Source: Neurospora intermedia (lineage: Eukaryota > Ascomycota > Sordariomycetes > Sordariales > Sordariaceae). Taken from it: DNA of 64,000 nt. Where the stretch lies: NCBI GenBank assembly GCA_037102815.1, contig BTPP01000002.1, positions 806,001 to 870,000 of the forward strand, given 5' to 3'. Under the pieces are notes generated by a model. It saw only the letters and a program-made list of their open reading frames with translations, had not been told where the DNA came from and searched no databases. Positions 10,962 to 22,600 of the stretch are shown here, in pieces. Numbering within the stretch: the stretch's first letter is position 1; each line of letters starts with the position of its first letter. The position numbers and the translations under genes were made by a program.

Positions 10962-12815
10962 ATGGCTGAGCCAGATTTGAAAGACCAAGTCGCGGACTCG
11001 CGCAGGTCCACCTCGACGGCCGCTGCCACGGACACGCTCACTCATGACTCAGCGCGTACTTCAATGCAGGCGGATCACCAGGAGAACCAACATCAGCTTG
11101 ACGCTGGACAAGGAGCGAGCCATCATTATAGTGAGAAACAGCAAAAGCAAGCCGGTCAAGTTTCACAACCAGTCACCGAACTCACGCCAGCTGTACCGAT
11201 TTCCGATGAACCCGTGTCCCTCCTGACCGGCGAACCCCCGAGCGAAGCACCAGTCGTCGAGCAGCCTCCCAGGTACTCGATTCACCCAACATGGGCCAAG
11301 CGCCTCATTATCTTTGGCGCCTCCATCTCCGCCTTCTTCTCGCCCCTCACCGCTCAGATCTACCTCCCAGCTCTGCCGACCGTAGCTGACGACTTCCATG
11401 TTACCGCGTCCAAGGCGACCCTGACGGTAACAACCTACATGATCTTCCAAGGCATCACGCCCATGTTTCTTGGAGGACTGGCAGATTCAGCGGGCCGTCG
11501 ACCTGCCTACGTCATCTGCTTTGTCATTTACATCGGAGCCAATATCGGTCTGGCGCTGTGCAAGAACTTTACGAGTCTCTTGATTCTCCGAATGCTGCAG
11601 AGTGCCGGGTCAAGTACCACCATTGCTCTTTGCCAAGCCACGCTGGCAGATATCACCACCAGCGCGGAACGAGGACAATACGTCGGCATCACTGCGCTTC
11701 CTCAAGTCTTGGCTCCGAGTCTCGGCCCAGTGGTAGGCGGTCTGTTAACCAACTACCTCGGCTGGCGCTGGATCTTCTGGCTGCTCACCATCATGGCTGG
11801 CGTTAACCTCTTGGGCTTGCTCATGTTCTTCCCCGAGACTTGCCGCAAGATCGTAGGCGACGGCAGTGGTCGCAAGGATTCGCACTGGATATACTGGACT
11901 GGCTGGCAGCTACTCCGCGACAACCTAGCCCGTCGCGAACGCCGCAGGGAGCGCAAGCGTCGCCAGGCTGAACTCTCCAATGAAGACCCGTCCAACCACA
12001 ACAACGGCCTCCACCTCACCGTCTCAACTGCCTCTGCCCCCCGTCAGAAGATCAAGCTCAGCCTTACCACACCTAATATCCTCCAGTCTCTCACACTTCT
12101 CTTCCGCTCCAAACAGCTCGCCATCCTTCTCTCCTACTCAGCCATCGTCTTCTCGGGTTTCTACGCCATCGGAACCGCCATGCCTAACCAGCTCTCGACA
12201 CTCTACGGGCTTAACGACATTGAAATCGGTCTCATGTACCTACCCATGGCTGGTGGTTCCATTGCCACAGCCTTTGTTATTGGCAGGGTTATCACATGGA
12301 ACTTTCACCGCCATGCCAGGCGCCTGGGCATGGTAATCGACAGAAGCCGGCAGACGGATCTGAGTGCCTTCCCCATTGAGCGAGCGAGACTGGAGGTGGG
12401 ACTGCCGCTGTTGGCGCTGACCAGTGCTGTGGTAATCTCATGGGGCTGGGCCATGCAGAGCAAGACCAGTCTGGCGGCGCCGTGTGTTTTGCTGTTCCTT
12501 CTGGGAGTGGGCATGATTGGATTCAACAACACGGTCAGCACCCTGGTTGCGGATCTCTACCCGGGCAAGGCCGGAGCGGCGACGGCAGCCAATAACTTGA
12601 CGAGGTGCTTGCTGGGAGCGGCGAGTAGTGCGGTGATCCTGCCGATGGTCGAAGGAATAGGAAGTGGATGGGCGTATACCATATTTGGAGGATTGTATGT
12701 GTTTTTTGCGCCGTTGTTGCTGGTGCTTATCAGCAGGGGAATGAGGTGGAGGGCGGAGGAGAAGGGGAAAGAGGAGGCCAAGGAGGAGAAGGGAAAGCAG
12801 GAACAGAAAGCGTGA
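10962..12815 (+). CDS. MFS drug:H+ antiporter (DHA1/QDR-like)
   Basis: A single exon of 617 residues from an ATG in good context (GCGCCATGG). Residues 1-108 are hydrophilic and cytosolic. Then follow about 12 membrane segments, starting with LIIFGASISAFFSPLTAQIY. MFS motif A reads GGLADSAGRRPAY (171-183), and GPVVGG after TM5 is the antiporter motif C. A long basic central loop (about 300-355, rich in RRERRRERKRR) separates the two halves, and the C-terminus is a charged KE-rich tail. These traits fit the DHA1 proton antiporters of the Qdr/Aqr/Dtr type, which export drugs, weak acids, polyamines or dityrosine at the plasma membrane. The substrate cannot be told from sequence. No biosynthetic genes sit beside it, so it is probably not part of a metabolite cluster. 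Confidence 0.9.
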   Translation: MAEPDLKDQVADSRRSTSTAAATDTLTHDSARTSMQADHQENQHQLDAGQGASHHYSEKQQKQAGQVSQPVTELTPAVPISDEPVSLLTGEPPSEAPVVEQPPRYSIHPTWAKRLIIFGASISAFFSPLTAQIYLPALPTVADDFHVTASKATLTVTTYMIFQGITPMFLGGLADSAGRRPAYVICFVIYIGANIGLALCKNFTSLLILRMLQSAGSSTTIALCQATLADITTSAERGQYVGITALPQVLAPSLGPVVGGLLTNYLGWRWIFWLLTIMAGVNLLGLLMFFPETCRKIVGDGSGRKDSHWIYWTGWQLLRDNLARRERRRERKRRQAELSNEDPSNHNNGLHLTVSTASAPRQKIKLSLTTPNILQSLTLLFRSKQLAILLSYSAIVFSGFYAIGTAMPNQLSTLYGLNDIEIGLMYLPMAGGSIATAFVIGRVITWNFHRHARRLGMVIDRSRQTDLSAFPIERARLEVGLPLLALTSAVVISWGWAMQSKTSLAAPCVLLFLLGVGMIGFNNTVSTLVADLYPGKAGAATAANNLTRCLLGAASSAVILPMVEGIGSGWAYTIFGGLYVFFAPLLLVLISRGMRWRAEEKGKEEAKEEKGKQEQKA

Positions 12816-13261
12816 GTGTATGATGAGGGAGGCGGAAGTACAAGCATATCGTGGCTCAGCTTGACTTTGAAGGGGAGTAGGAGAAGGAGAAGGTGTTGTG
12901 ATACCCATTGCTTTCATCCAATTGCTTTTGAGCGTTGCATTTCCGGCGTCGGGTTTGGGGTTTGCGGGATAGACGGGATATAATCTCCAAGTTCAATGTG
13001 TAGAACGTCATGTATGACTTTTCGTATTAGATTCAACTTTCCATGGTAACCACCACTTTCGGACATTTTGCAGTGCCGCAAAATAGACAAGACATTGATG
13101 ACAGACAATGAAGAACTTTTAATCTCAATTGAGAAGTCACGAGGCCAAATTCTATACAAATAAAAAGGGGAGGGAGTGGACCCAAAACAAACAGCGAGTC
13201 ATGAAAGGGCCCTGATTCCAGATTCGTGAAGAGAAAAAAATGCAAAAAAGAAAGTTTCAAT
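12816..13261. other. Intergenic, no gene seen
   Basis: 3' region of the transporter gene and downstream region of the tRNA gene. No conserved frame. Confidence 0.5.
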
Positions 13262-13332
13262 TGCGCCAGCCGCGAATCGAACGCGGGGCCCATCGATGGC
13301 AACGATGGATTTTACCACTAAACCACTGGCGC
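13262..13332 (-). tRNA. tRNA-Gly (anticodon GCC)
   Basis: 71 nt including the discriminator A at 13,262. Acceptor arms GCGCCAG/CTGGCGC pair over 7 bp. The D region reads GTTTAGTGGT, the anticodon stem CATCG/CGATG encloses TTGCCAT with anticodon GCC, and the T arm is CCGCG-TTCGATT-CGCGG. Intronless, as usual for tRNA-Gly(GCC). It decodes GGC and GGU. The internal A and B boxes would drive pol III transcription. Confidence 0.96.
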
Positions 13333-14158
13333 TAAATCATGTTATGTTTGCTTCGATCTTGCACCTATGAAGTTGCAACTGTATTGCAAGAACCTCGGAA
13401 CCCCAACCGAGCTTGGAGTTGAAAACTGATGCGGGTGATGGTCGGAGCCACAGATTAGAAGCGGATTGAGAAAGAATGGATATCATATACTATGAGATAA
13501 GGCCAAACTTATTACCGATATACATCCTTCAATAGAGATTGCGCTAAGGTACCAGCCAATTTGGTGCTCCGACGCTTGGGTAGGATGAGCGTACATGTGT
13601 TCCCTGGTTGAAGGGTACAGGTTCGTCCGAATATTGGGGAAAAGAAGAACGGTTGCTCGGGCAGAGATGAATTGACAGGAAATGTCTCCTCACCTCACAG
13701 CCTTTCTTTTACATCATCATCGCTGTCCGTGTAGTTATCGCCGAAGAGTCCAAAAGATCAGCCATGCCAGAGCCGAGGGGGTCCTACCATTATCATCCGT
13801 CCAGATGACGACTGCCCCAAACCCCACACGGCCGGGAAGACGATCCTTGCCCAAGAACGGCCCACCACTTCTCGGCTCCGGTTCCTGGGAACCAGTGGGG
13901 ATCGCGTGTGCCCGCTTTTGACGACAGATAAACACAGCCCGCGCCATGCCCAATCTAGGAGGTGTCAATAGTCGTACGTCTCGGCAATTCCGGTCTGACT
14001 CCGGGCCGCTGACAACCAACACCCACCCACCATTACCTAATAATCGCTGTTTATAAGCTACGTAATCATCCCCAACAACGCTGATGATTGTTTGACCACC
14101 TCCAGTTTCAACCGTCTTTCGAACTCGAAAGGCTACATCATCGTCATCATCATCAACC
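13333..14158. other. Intergenic, no gene seen
   Basis: 5' region of the tRNA gene and promoter region of the M20 peptidase gene. Short frames are not protein-like. Confidence 0.5.
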
Positions 14159-15976
14159 ATGGAGAAGGGTATCTCTCTCCCGGTGGCCTACACGCCCCCG
14201 CCGGCCCCGGCATCCACCACCCGATGCAAGTCCCTCAAGACCATCACCAAAACCCTCGCCCTCGGTCTTCCTCTCTACGCTCTCTACGCCTGGCACACCA
14301 ACCAAGCAATCATTCCATCTCTCTCCCGCGCAGCAAATGTCAACTTTGCCTCCCAATGCGAGCAACCTCCCCCGCTCAAGCCCAGCCAAAATGAGAAGCT
14401 CGACCAGGCCTACGACTTCCTTTCCACCGAGACATTCCTCAACGCCTCCGTCGCTCGTCTCTCGGGCGCCGTGCGCGTAAAATCCGAGTCCTTCGACGAC
14501 CTCGGCGCCGTCGGCGAGGACCCCCGCTGGGACGTCTTCTACGACTTTGCCTCCTACCTCAAAAAGACCTTTCCCTTGATCCACTCCAAGCTGCAAATCG
14601 ACAAGGTCAACACCCACGGCCTGCTCTACACGTGGGAAGGGTCCAACAAGGACCTCAAGCCGACCTTGCTCATGGCCCACCAGGACACCGTCCCCGTCCC
14701 GCCCGAGACGATCCCCGCCTGGACCTACCCGCCTTGGTCCGGCGAGTACGACGGCAAGTACATCTGGGGCCGCGGCGCCGGGGACTGCAAGAACCAGTTG
14801 ATCGCCATCATGGAGACGGTCGAGCTCCTGCTCGAAGCCGGGTGGGAGCCCAAACGCACCATTTTGCTGTCGTTTGGTTTCGACGAGGAGTGTTCCGGTC
14901 GACAGGGCGCCGCTCATCTGTCCAAGTTCATCGAAGAGCGGTACGGGAAGGATTCGCTGGCTGTGATTGTCGACGAGGGCGCCGGCTTCGAAAAGACATG
15001 GGGAACACTGTTTGCCAAACCGGGCACTGCCGAGAAGGGGTATACAGACGTTTACATTACCGTGCGCATGCCGGGCGGTCATTCCTCGATCCCCTCGGAC
15101 CACACCAGCATTGGTGTTTTGAGCGAGCTCATCACCCGCATTGAAGCAGAGCAGTACCGCACCCATTTGGAAGAGGAAAACCCGTACTTCACCCAGTTAC
15201 AATGCGGCGCAGCGCATTCACCTCACTTCTCACACAAACTCAAGAAACTGCTTGCCCATCGGAAGCATCACTCTTCCTTTTCTTCCCCTGATTATTCAAC
15301 CTGCAAAACAAAAGACTATCTCGCCCTCGAAGCCGCGCGCGAAGGCGGTCCAGCAATCAAATACCTAATGCAAACCTCCCAAGCAGTCGACGTCATTTCC
15401 GGGGGAATCAAAACCAACGCCCTTCCCGAACGTGTCCGCGCAACAATCAACCATCGCATCAACATAGGCGAGACTCCCCAAGTCGTTTACAACCGTCTTA
15501 CCAAACTCGCCGCGCACGTCGCCAAGCGCCACGGCCTTTCCCTCCACGCCTTTGATTCTTCTTCTTCCTCCTCTTCCTCCTCTCTTGATTCCTCCTCCAC
15601 AGACCCGGAGGTGGAACCCCCGAATTCAATCATCCTCACCAAATCCTCCCACGAACTCCTCGTCGCACCCATCACCCCCTCCCTTTCCCCCTTAAGTGGA
15701 CCCTTTTCGATCCTAGCAGGCACCACCCGCGCCCTCTACGGTGAAGAGGTAATCGTCACACCCGGAATCATGACAGGAAACACAGATACTCGATACTACT
15801 GGGACCTGACGAGACATATATTCCGGTGGGGACCGGGGTATGATCCGTCGGATGACGATGCTGGGTTCGGAAATATCCATACGGTTAATGAGCGGGTTAG
15901 TGTGCGGGCGCATGTGAATGGTGTGAAGTGGTTTTGGATGTTTTTGAGGAATATGGATGAGGTGGATGTTGAGTGA
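14159..15976 (+). CDS. M20 metallopeptidase, carboxypeptidase S (CPS1)-like
   Basis: An intronless frame of 605 residues; ATG at 14,159 in good context (CAACCATGG). A basic N-terminus with a single hydrophobic segment (about 28-46) predicts a signal anchor, as in yeast vacuolar Cps1. Di-zinc ligands of the M20 family are visible: His174 (LMAHQDTVPV), Asp209 (GRGAGDC) and the Glu243/Glu244 pair (FDEECSG), followed by the dimerisation domain with MPGGHSS and the distal GNTDTRYYW segment. The enzyme would remove C-terminal residues from peptides with a glycine in the penultimate position, probably in the vacuole. A serine run near residue 465, encoded by TCT/TCC repeats, interrupts a surface loop. 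A 337-residue frame on the other strand is an overlap artefact. Confidence 0.93.
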   Translation: MEKGISLPVAYTPPPAPASTTRCKSLKTITKTLALGLPLYALYAWHTNQAIIPSLSRAANVNFASQCEQPPPLKPSQNEKLDQAYDFLSTETFLNASVARLSGAVRVKSESFDDLGAVGEDPRWDVFYDFASYLKKTFPLIHSKLQIDKVNTHGLLYTWEGSNKDLKPTLLMAHQDTVPVPPETIPAWTYPPWSGEYDGKYIWGRGAGDCKNQLIAIMETVELLLEAGWEPKRTILLSFGFDEECSGRQGAAHLSKFIEERYGKDSLAVIVDEGAGFEKTWGTLFAKPGTAEKGYTDVYITVRMPGGHSSIPSDHTSIGVLSELITRIEAEQYRTHLEEENPYFTQLQCGAAHSPHFSHKLKKLLAHRKHHSSFSSPDYSTCKTKDYLALEAAREGGPAIKYLMQTSQAVDVISGGIKTNALPERVRATINHRINIGETPQVVYNRLTKLAAHVAKRHGLSLHAFDSSSSSSSSSLDSSSTDPEVEPPNSIILTKSSHELLVAPITPSLSPLSGPFSILAGTTRALYGEEVIVTPGIMTGNTDTRYYWDLTRHIFRWGPGYDPSDDDAGFGNIHTVNERVSVRAHVNGVKWFWMFLRNMDEVDVE

Positions 15977-17078
15977 CGGAGTGAGTGGGGTTGATGGGGA
16001 GTAAGGTTGATGGGGAGTACCTAAGGTTGATGGACATTGAGGTTGATGGGTGGAAGAAAATGGAAGGGATGGGAGGAATGGAGGGGATGGAGGGATGGAG
16101 CGGTGGAAAGATGGATGGTAGAAGGTAGATGGTAGATGGATGCGAGGAAACAACATGAATGCCCTGGGGCGGTGGAGTAAGAAGAAATGGAAATGATAGG
16201 GGATGGAAGATAGAAAAGGAGGGAAGACAGTTGTATGACCGATGGTGAATCGGAGGATGTTGATGATGCCGTACATGAATTGATGATGAATTGATGAATG
16301 ATGAGTAGAGGTACCTGTAGTGTATTCCTCTCTGGAAATCAATATAAAATGAACTTTCTTTGGGAAGTGGAAATACCAGCTTCTGCTATGCACCTGTCTC
16401 CTTCTTTCTTCCTTGGAGCAGCACCAGTGATCAAATCAGGCTATTGCAAAGTCATATATGCAATTCTACTGATATCTCTGTAGATGCAAGCCCCTGAAAT
16501 CCGCCTCATTGTCTAGCCAGCCATTGTGTCTGGATCAGGGGACTGCATTATGTGCATGTTCCCTCGACAACGAATGCATAATGCAGGAGTTGTTGACTTC
16601 TTGTTGGATTGACACGCCATTTCGCGTCCTCGGTCACATACGATTCCCATTTCCCTTGTTCAATGACTGTCTTCATACCACATATGACATTTGTACACAT
16701 TATTATTCTCATATTTGGTATCTAGAGGTATCTACCTGTGAACTCCATTGGATCTCAATGTTTACCGAAGTATGGGTTGCCCGCTACGCCAAACTCCGTG
16801 AATACAGCAAAAAGGCCCTGTACTTATACTCGTCCACCTGGCCATGCACAATGCGAATACCTTCTGTCAGGAAACTCGACACAGAAACTCCTTGACGAGA
16901 TTTTTGTAGCAATGAATGGCAAGCCGGCCAGTGACTACAGAATGGTGACACCAACCACGTCCTTGGCAACCTGTTTCAGTCCATCCAGCCGCAAACGCTA
17001 TCCCGCCCTGGGTCTTCCAACCAAGGGAAGCCTCGATGCAACATGTTTCGCTCGCTTGTCTCTCAATTACTTCCACAA
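15977..17078. other. Intergenic with a purine-rich degenerate repeat
   Basis: Plus-strand bases about 15,980-16,230 are almost all purine and repeat units like GGTTGATGGGGAGTA and GGAGGGATGGA. The rest shows nothing recognisable. The stretch lies between convergent 3' ends. Confidence 0.55.
15980..16230. repeat. Purine-rich degenerate minisatellite (GGTTGATGG / GGATGGA)
   Basis: GGTTGATGG-like units recur at about 15,987, 16,004, 16,024 and 16,040, then turn into GGATGGA-like units. It lies just downstream of the peptidase stop codon. Confidence 0.6.
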
Positions 17079-18677
17079 TCACTTCTCAACATAAACCGCC
17101 TCATATATCTCCGACATCCTCCCACACACATCATCAAACTCGTCCTCATCCAACCGACACCACACCTCCATGGTGCTCAACCACAATACCTTCTCCAGAT
17201 CCTTACCCGTCGTCTCAACAATCCATTTCGGATCTCCCCACATGCGCAAAAGCTTGCCCGTCTTCTCATCCATCTCCACCAGTCCCGTTTTACTGTTGAC
17301 CACGTCCGAGAAATCCGGTTTGACGCCGTTGTGGTGAAAGAACATGATTTTCTTCTCGTCCTGCTTCAATGTGAGGTTACCCACTGTCGATAGCCATGAC
17401 GAGTCAAACAGATAAGGAGAATCGGTATCGGCGGGAGCGGGATGTTTCGCTTCTTTGGCAGCTTGCTGCAATGCGCGCCAGTCTTCGATGGGATCCATCT
17501 GCTTCATGAACATGCCGCGCCATTTGCCGTTGGCGTTGCGGCCGTGGGCTTTCGGCATTTTCTTGACGTCATAGAACCCCTTCTTTTGACCTTGGGCGGA
17601 GGGGAGCTTGGTCCATTCCATGGGCGGGGAGTACCCGCCGTGTTCGACGGGCCTTTTGGCGAGTTGTTCGAGGACATATGCCGCTTGAAGAAAGGTCTCC
17701 TTGTCGCCTTCTCCCGGTCCGTGCTGCGAGAATATGGCCATGTAGTGCGAAGGGCCGTGGTAATTGTAATACGACGCGAGCAAGAGGGTGTCGGCGTGAC
17801 GAGCTTTGTCGAGGACGATCATGCCGCTTTCGGAGCTCGCACGGTCGGTGAGTTGCGGGATGGGAATACCGCCGGCAATTTGATAGAAGTGCTTGGAGCC
17901 GGAGGGGACCCAAAAGTCGGGCCAGGCAATGAAACCCGTGGACTGGAAGGGCTCGGCGCCCGGAGCAAAGATCTTGTCGGGGTTGTTCGCTATGATGATG
18001 TCGGCGTCGAGGAAGAGGATGTTCTGGAAAGTGGAGGTGACCATGGCAAGAAACTTCCACTGGAAGCGATCGAACTTGGGGGGATGAGGGTTCAGGTGTG
18101 CCCAAATATCTTCGAGGTAAATGCAGGCCGCGTTGTAATGCGGAACGAGGTTTGCGCAGAGGTTGTCGATCCAAACGGAGGATGAGTCGATGACGATCTG
18201 AATGGGAAGCTTGGAGCCGGATTGGCGCGTCATTACGAGCAGAGTGATGACTTGACCAAAGTTGCCCTTGCCGGCTGTTGTCACGATACCGGTCGTGTCG
18301 GCATCGTAGGGGAGGTGGCGCGCAAACTCGGGGAGTGTCTTGATGAAAGCAGCGTGGGACTTGCTCAAATCACTGACCTCTTTGGGATCCGGCTTCCAGA
18401 TCTCGGGACGGGCACGGTCAAAGTCGGGTGCCCAGTTTAGGGCGTCTACTTTTTCCTTGAACGTGAGTGGTGGCGAATGAGGTCGGGCCGCCTCAAGACG
18501 GGCAAAGAACTCGACCCAAAAATCATTGGGCTCGTGAGGCAAAAGTCGGAGTCGTCTTGACTCTGCGGCGAGGATGGCGGGGCGGTGGTGGTAAAAGTAG
18601 ACGACAGTGAAGAGAAGAGGGAGGATCAGGGCAATGTACTTGAGGCCGCTCAAGTTGGGCGAGCTTCCGATCACCAT
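17079..18677 (-). CDS. Alpha-1,3-mannosyltransferase, MNN1/GT71 family
   Basis: 532 residues from the first in-frame ATG at 18,677; the open frame continues upstream without an ATG. A short cytosolic N-terminus leads to one membrane segment (about 13-29), giving a type II Golgi topology. The catalytic domain shows GQVITLLVMTRQSGSKLPIQ, ILFLDADIIIANNPDKIF with the metal-binding DAD motif at 224-226, and IAWPDFWVPS. This order is typical of Mnn1-type GT71 enzymes, which add alpha-1,3-linked mannose to N- and O-glycans of secreted and wall glycoproteins. The family also includes Mnt2/Mnt3-type O-mannan enzymes, so the exact linkage is not certain. Intronless. The neighbours give no functional link. 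Confidence 0.9.
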   Translation of the reverse strand: MVIGSSPNLSGLKYIALILPLLFTVVYFYHHRPAILAAESRRLRLLPHEPNDFWVEFFARLEAARPHSPPLTFKEKVDALNWAPDFDRARPEIWKPDPKEVSDLSKSHAAFIKTLPEFARHLPYDADTTGIVTTAGKGNFGQVITLLVMTRQSGSKLPIQIVIDSSSVWIDNLCANLVPHYNAACIYLEDIWAHLNPHPPKFDRFQWKFLAMVTSTFQNILFLDADIIIANNPDKIFAPGAEPFQSTGFIAWPDFWVPSGSKHFYQIAGGIPIPQLTDRASSESGMIVLDKARHADTLLLASYYNYHGPSHYMAIFSQHGPGEGDKETFLQAAYVLEQLAKRPVEHGGYSPPMEWTKLPSAQGQKKGFYDVKKMPKAHGRNANGKWRGMFMKQMDPIEDWRALQQAAKEAKHPAPADTDSPYLFDSSWLSTVGNLTLKQDEKKIMFFHHNGVKPDFSDVVNSKTGLVEMDEKTGKLLRMWGDPKWIVETTGKDLEKVLWLSTMEVWCRLDEDEFDDVCGRMSEIYEAVYVEK

Positions 18678-19345
18678 GGTGAGACCCGCAAACTTCAAGC
18701 GCGAAGCTTGAGTAGGTAGCGCTTCCAATTTTGTGGTGTTGAGGAGACGAAAGGTGACGGCGGGGTAATCTTCTCCGTCAATTGGGAGGAAAGATGTTTA
18801 GGTGTGGGAGAATGAAAGGTGGGTCGGTAATCGTTTGACTGCCAAGCAAAGAAGGATAGGAAGATTGAGTGGTTGACGACGAAAGTCTGGACAATAGATT
18901 GGTGTGACAGAAAAAAAGAAGGATGACGTCAGCCGTCAGATGGGAGTAAGGACTTGGTGTGTGGTTGCTCTCGTGTCTCTTTTGAGTTCTCCCTTGGGGT
19001 CCTTCCACGGGTCCCTTTAAGGTGACTTCTGCTTTGTCTCGCCCTACATGTATCTGATTCGGCTTCGGGCAACTGTTGGTGGTGGTGGGATTCCCAAGCA
19101 ATCACAACCTGGGGTAATGAAACCTTCGTGAACGGTGGAACCGTCGAAGGAATGGAAAGCACATTCCGCACAGTACATGTACACTATTGTGCCACTTCCC
19201 GTTCTACGCGCGTGAAGCCTCCAATTATTTCTCTTTGCCAAGTGTTTGGAGAATTTAAAGCAAACCAAATCTCTCCGTTCGGTTGTACGGCAGGTATCTC
19301 TACCATAGCGGGAAAATCACCAGGGCATCTTGCCTTGTAGGGGGG
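18678..19345. other. Intergenic between the mannosyltransferase and the AT-rich island
   Basis: Promoter side of the mannosyltransferase gene. No gene seen. GC content is normal up to about 19.34 kb, then falls abruptly. Confidence 0.5.
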
Positions 19346-19401
19346 GCTCAATGCTAGCAAGTATAACTAGCCTAGTTGTGAAATCCAGCACTGTTGATTT
19401 G

Positions 19402-19450
19402 ACTAGCCTTGTTGCTCAACGGAAGCCTCTGATTGGTCGAAATTTAATGT
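19402..19450 (+). repeat. Left edge of the island: inverted terminal motif
   Basis: ACTAGCCTTGTTG at 19,402-19,414 has a perfect inverted partner at 42,993-43,005. It is followed by GCCTCTGATTGGTCGAAAT (to about 19,444), which resembles the ends of the short element at 46.15-46.72 kb. Confidence 0.6.
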
Positions 19451-19500
19451 CAGATTTGACTGCTGTAGTAGTGTGCTAGAAGTTAAAATTCTAGCAATTA

Positions 19501-19660
19501 CTTATAGCGAACCCGATTTAGCGTACGGACCGTCTTAAGGAAGCCCCTGACTGTGACCGCCAATGTTAACAATTTGGTAATCGCTTATAGTGATTAAGTT
19601 AGAACGTACGGACCGTCTCGAGAATGTCCTTGATTGTGACCGCTAATATTAATATATTAT
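19501..19660 (+). repeat. Subterminal direct repeat, two ~80-bp units
   Basis: Two diverged units start at CTTATAG (19,501 and 19,584). Each contains CGTACGGACCGTCT and then TGACCGC(C/T)AAT. The motif GCGTACGGAC occurs in inverted form near the right edge (42,571-42,580 and 42,723-42,732). Confidence 0.75.
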
Positions 19661-22600
19661 AGTAACTAGGTCGTAGTATACAAACTATAAATACGATTAA
19701 GTATATTCGTTAATTGATTTTAGCACTAAGTGTGTTATACTAATTCGCTAAGTCCTGCCCAGTGTATCAGTTGCAACCGACCCGACTTTACGCAATTGAA
19801 TTGAAGCTATTACGAAATTACAATAACCGCAAGATATTCGTATAACGTAATACTAAAATAGATGTAGCACTTAGAGTAATATAATAAAAGGGACACTACA
19901 ATAAAAGTAATACTAGAAATACAATAAGGAAAGGGAAAGTTAGATAATCCGTTCTTTTTATTCGTACTATAGTAGAGGTAGACGGGACATTAGGATAATT
20001 GAGAACTTCTTCTTATACTGCGATCGATATAGAATGTATAAAGGAGCCCTAGTAAATCTCTGTAGCTGGTGAGAATAATCGTAATAATAATAAAAATAGA
20101 CGTACTTGTAAATAGTAGATATTCTACCGGGAGATATATCTTAGAAGTAATCGGTACGGTAATATGCAATACGTTTTTAATAGAACTCAATAGGGTTAAT
20201 AGATTCGTCTACTAGTAAATACTCGTTAAAGTTAAGTTAATTATTGTAATAATAATTAGGTAGAATACTACGGCTACCCTTCTTACCTCTATTACGTTTA
20301 ATAGTTTCCCGGCCGCCTCTAATATAGCCGGTAGGTATATCCGTAGGCGGGCTATTATTAGCAGTAGTACTAAATAGGGTGCTAGATAGGGTATTAGAAC
20401 TACTAATACTAGCGGCTATACATAATTGGGACTGGGTACTGATATAGTTTAGATTGGGAGTAGCCGATACTTAGCGATTCCTACCTCGTAGTAAACTGCG
20501 AATAAATGCAATCCTTCTAAGTATATTAAGTATAGTAAATATTGGGGCGGGGGTAGATTCCTAAGACTAGTCAATATTCCGAACTTTTAATATAGCCGTA
20601 TCCCTAATAAATAAAGGCCTAGAGCGGAGCTTCCTAAGTAACGGAGGGGTATTCGTATTAATAATAGGTACGTTAATAGCCGGTAGATTAAGAAGGATTA
20701 ATTTAATTAGGTTAGGCCGATATTTAAACTACTTTATAAGCGAAATAGCTTTGGGAGTACCAAATATAATAGTTAGCTACTAAAATAATTTTATAGGGGA
20801 ATATAGCGATAATTTAAGTAATAGAGATAATTCGGAAGATTCTACAGCCTCTATAGTACGAAGACAATCAGCTTCTTCCTCCTCGGCCTTCTTTTTAGCT
20901 ACAATAAATTGCCGGAGACGCTCCTCCTTATCCTTCTTTTTGGCTGTAGCACGAAGACGATCAGCTTCTTCCTCCTCTTTCTTCTTTACCTCCTCTACAA
21001 TACGAACAGCCTCTTTCTTCCTAACTTCTTCTACAGTACGAAGACGATTAGCCTCCTCTTTCTTTTTAGCTTCCTCTTATTCGGCCTCTACTTAATAATA
21101 ATAATATTCCTCGGTCGCTTTCTCGATCCTCTCCTCCTCCTCTACTATCTTTTTAGCAGTCTTAGTATTATAATATTCTTATTTACAATACTCCTACTCT
21201 TTCTTCTACGCTTCCTCCTTTTCGTTGAAAAATAATGTTTTAATTCTACGATAGGCGTAGTTAATATACCGAGACTTTGCTTCCTATATTTGAAGGCTAT
21301 CCTTAATAGAATTGTCGGTTAAATATTTTTGAACCTTCAATTTAGTAATAAATCTCTCGGGTAGATAGTTAGCCTAGAAGTTATAAAGCAATTCGTAGTA
21401 TAGAATCTCGTACTTTTCTTAGGCTATAGACGGGGGTAGTAAAGTAGGGACTTTATATAGGCAACGAAGATATCGGAGGATATTGTCGCTTCGAATAACC
21501 TAATCGATATTATAGTTATTATATTGAAAATCAATATAATCGTTTAATTAAATACGAATATTATAATCGAAGCTACGCTATAATAATTCGAATTCTTATA
21601 TAGCCTCTTAATACTTTTATATTTCAATATCTATCTTAGGTAGTAGAAGCGACCCAAGTAGGACGGGTAATACTAATTTAGAAGATACGGGAGGATTGGG
21701 CAATATAACCGTAAGCGACACTAGTCTAGGCAATACTAATCTAAACGACATAAGAGCTAGCGGTTTAAAGGGAAGGTCGGTAGGAGGGTTAATAGAATTG
21801 CCCATTCTCAATTACTATAAGTATTTAATTATTATATTAATTCAGGAATAAAATCGATATTTAGGGTTATTACTATAATTATTAATCTACTCAAATGCTT
21901 TCCTCTTTTCGCCGCTTCTAGAAGGGTTTTTATCGAAGTATTTATTAATAAGGGCGATTTTATTACTAATTACTTCGATTAATTCAACCTCTTTAAATTT
22001 AATTAGTAATAAAATAATAAAAAATAAAGTAATTTCTTCAATAATAGGAGATAATTCCCAATCTTCAACTATACCCAAAATCGGCTCTATAGTAGGCGGT
22101 TCGGAAATAGTAAATCCCTTATCCCGTATTTCTTTTTGTACCCGGACTTTAAAATCGGGTATAATTATACATTAGAGGTTATACAATTTATCTTATATTG
22201 AAATTAATATCGTCGTAATATTATTATATATATCGATAAATTCCAATCGGATCGAGGGCGAAATAGACTCTAGCCAGCTAAAAAATACTTATATATCTTC
22301 GGACTCAACGTAGGTATTCTATACGTTAGTCCGGCGGGGTAGGGCAGCCGGGGGTAATAATAACTAGTAGAATAAAGTTAGAGGACCGGCCGGGGGTAAT
22401 AGTAATAACGATTCCGACCGGGAAGAAACCTTAACAATTAATTCGACAAGCTCGGCAATAGGAAGTTTAGTAGCCGGGGTTACCGTTAATTTATACAACC
22501 TAAAATTAGAAAAAAGTATTAGAATTTCTTTAATTAGTTTTTTAACAATATTAGTACTAGGGGCGAAAGTACTCTTTAGCTTCGGTAGCGGCGGCGGCGG

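Noticed and set aside
14153-15166. 337-codon minus-strand frame inside the M20 peptidase gene
   Set aside because: Antisense to conserved catalytic motifs; low-complexity Gly/Val/Asp composition typical of a shadow frame.
18678-18728. 17-codon extension of the mannosyltransferase
   Set aside because: It would begin at TTG; the first ATG gives the expected short cytosolic tail before the membrane segment.
19501-19660. CRISPR-like repeat pair
   Set aside because: Two diverged adjacent units in a eukaryotic transposon edge; no spacer array.
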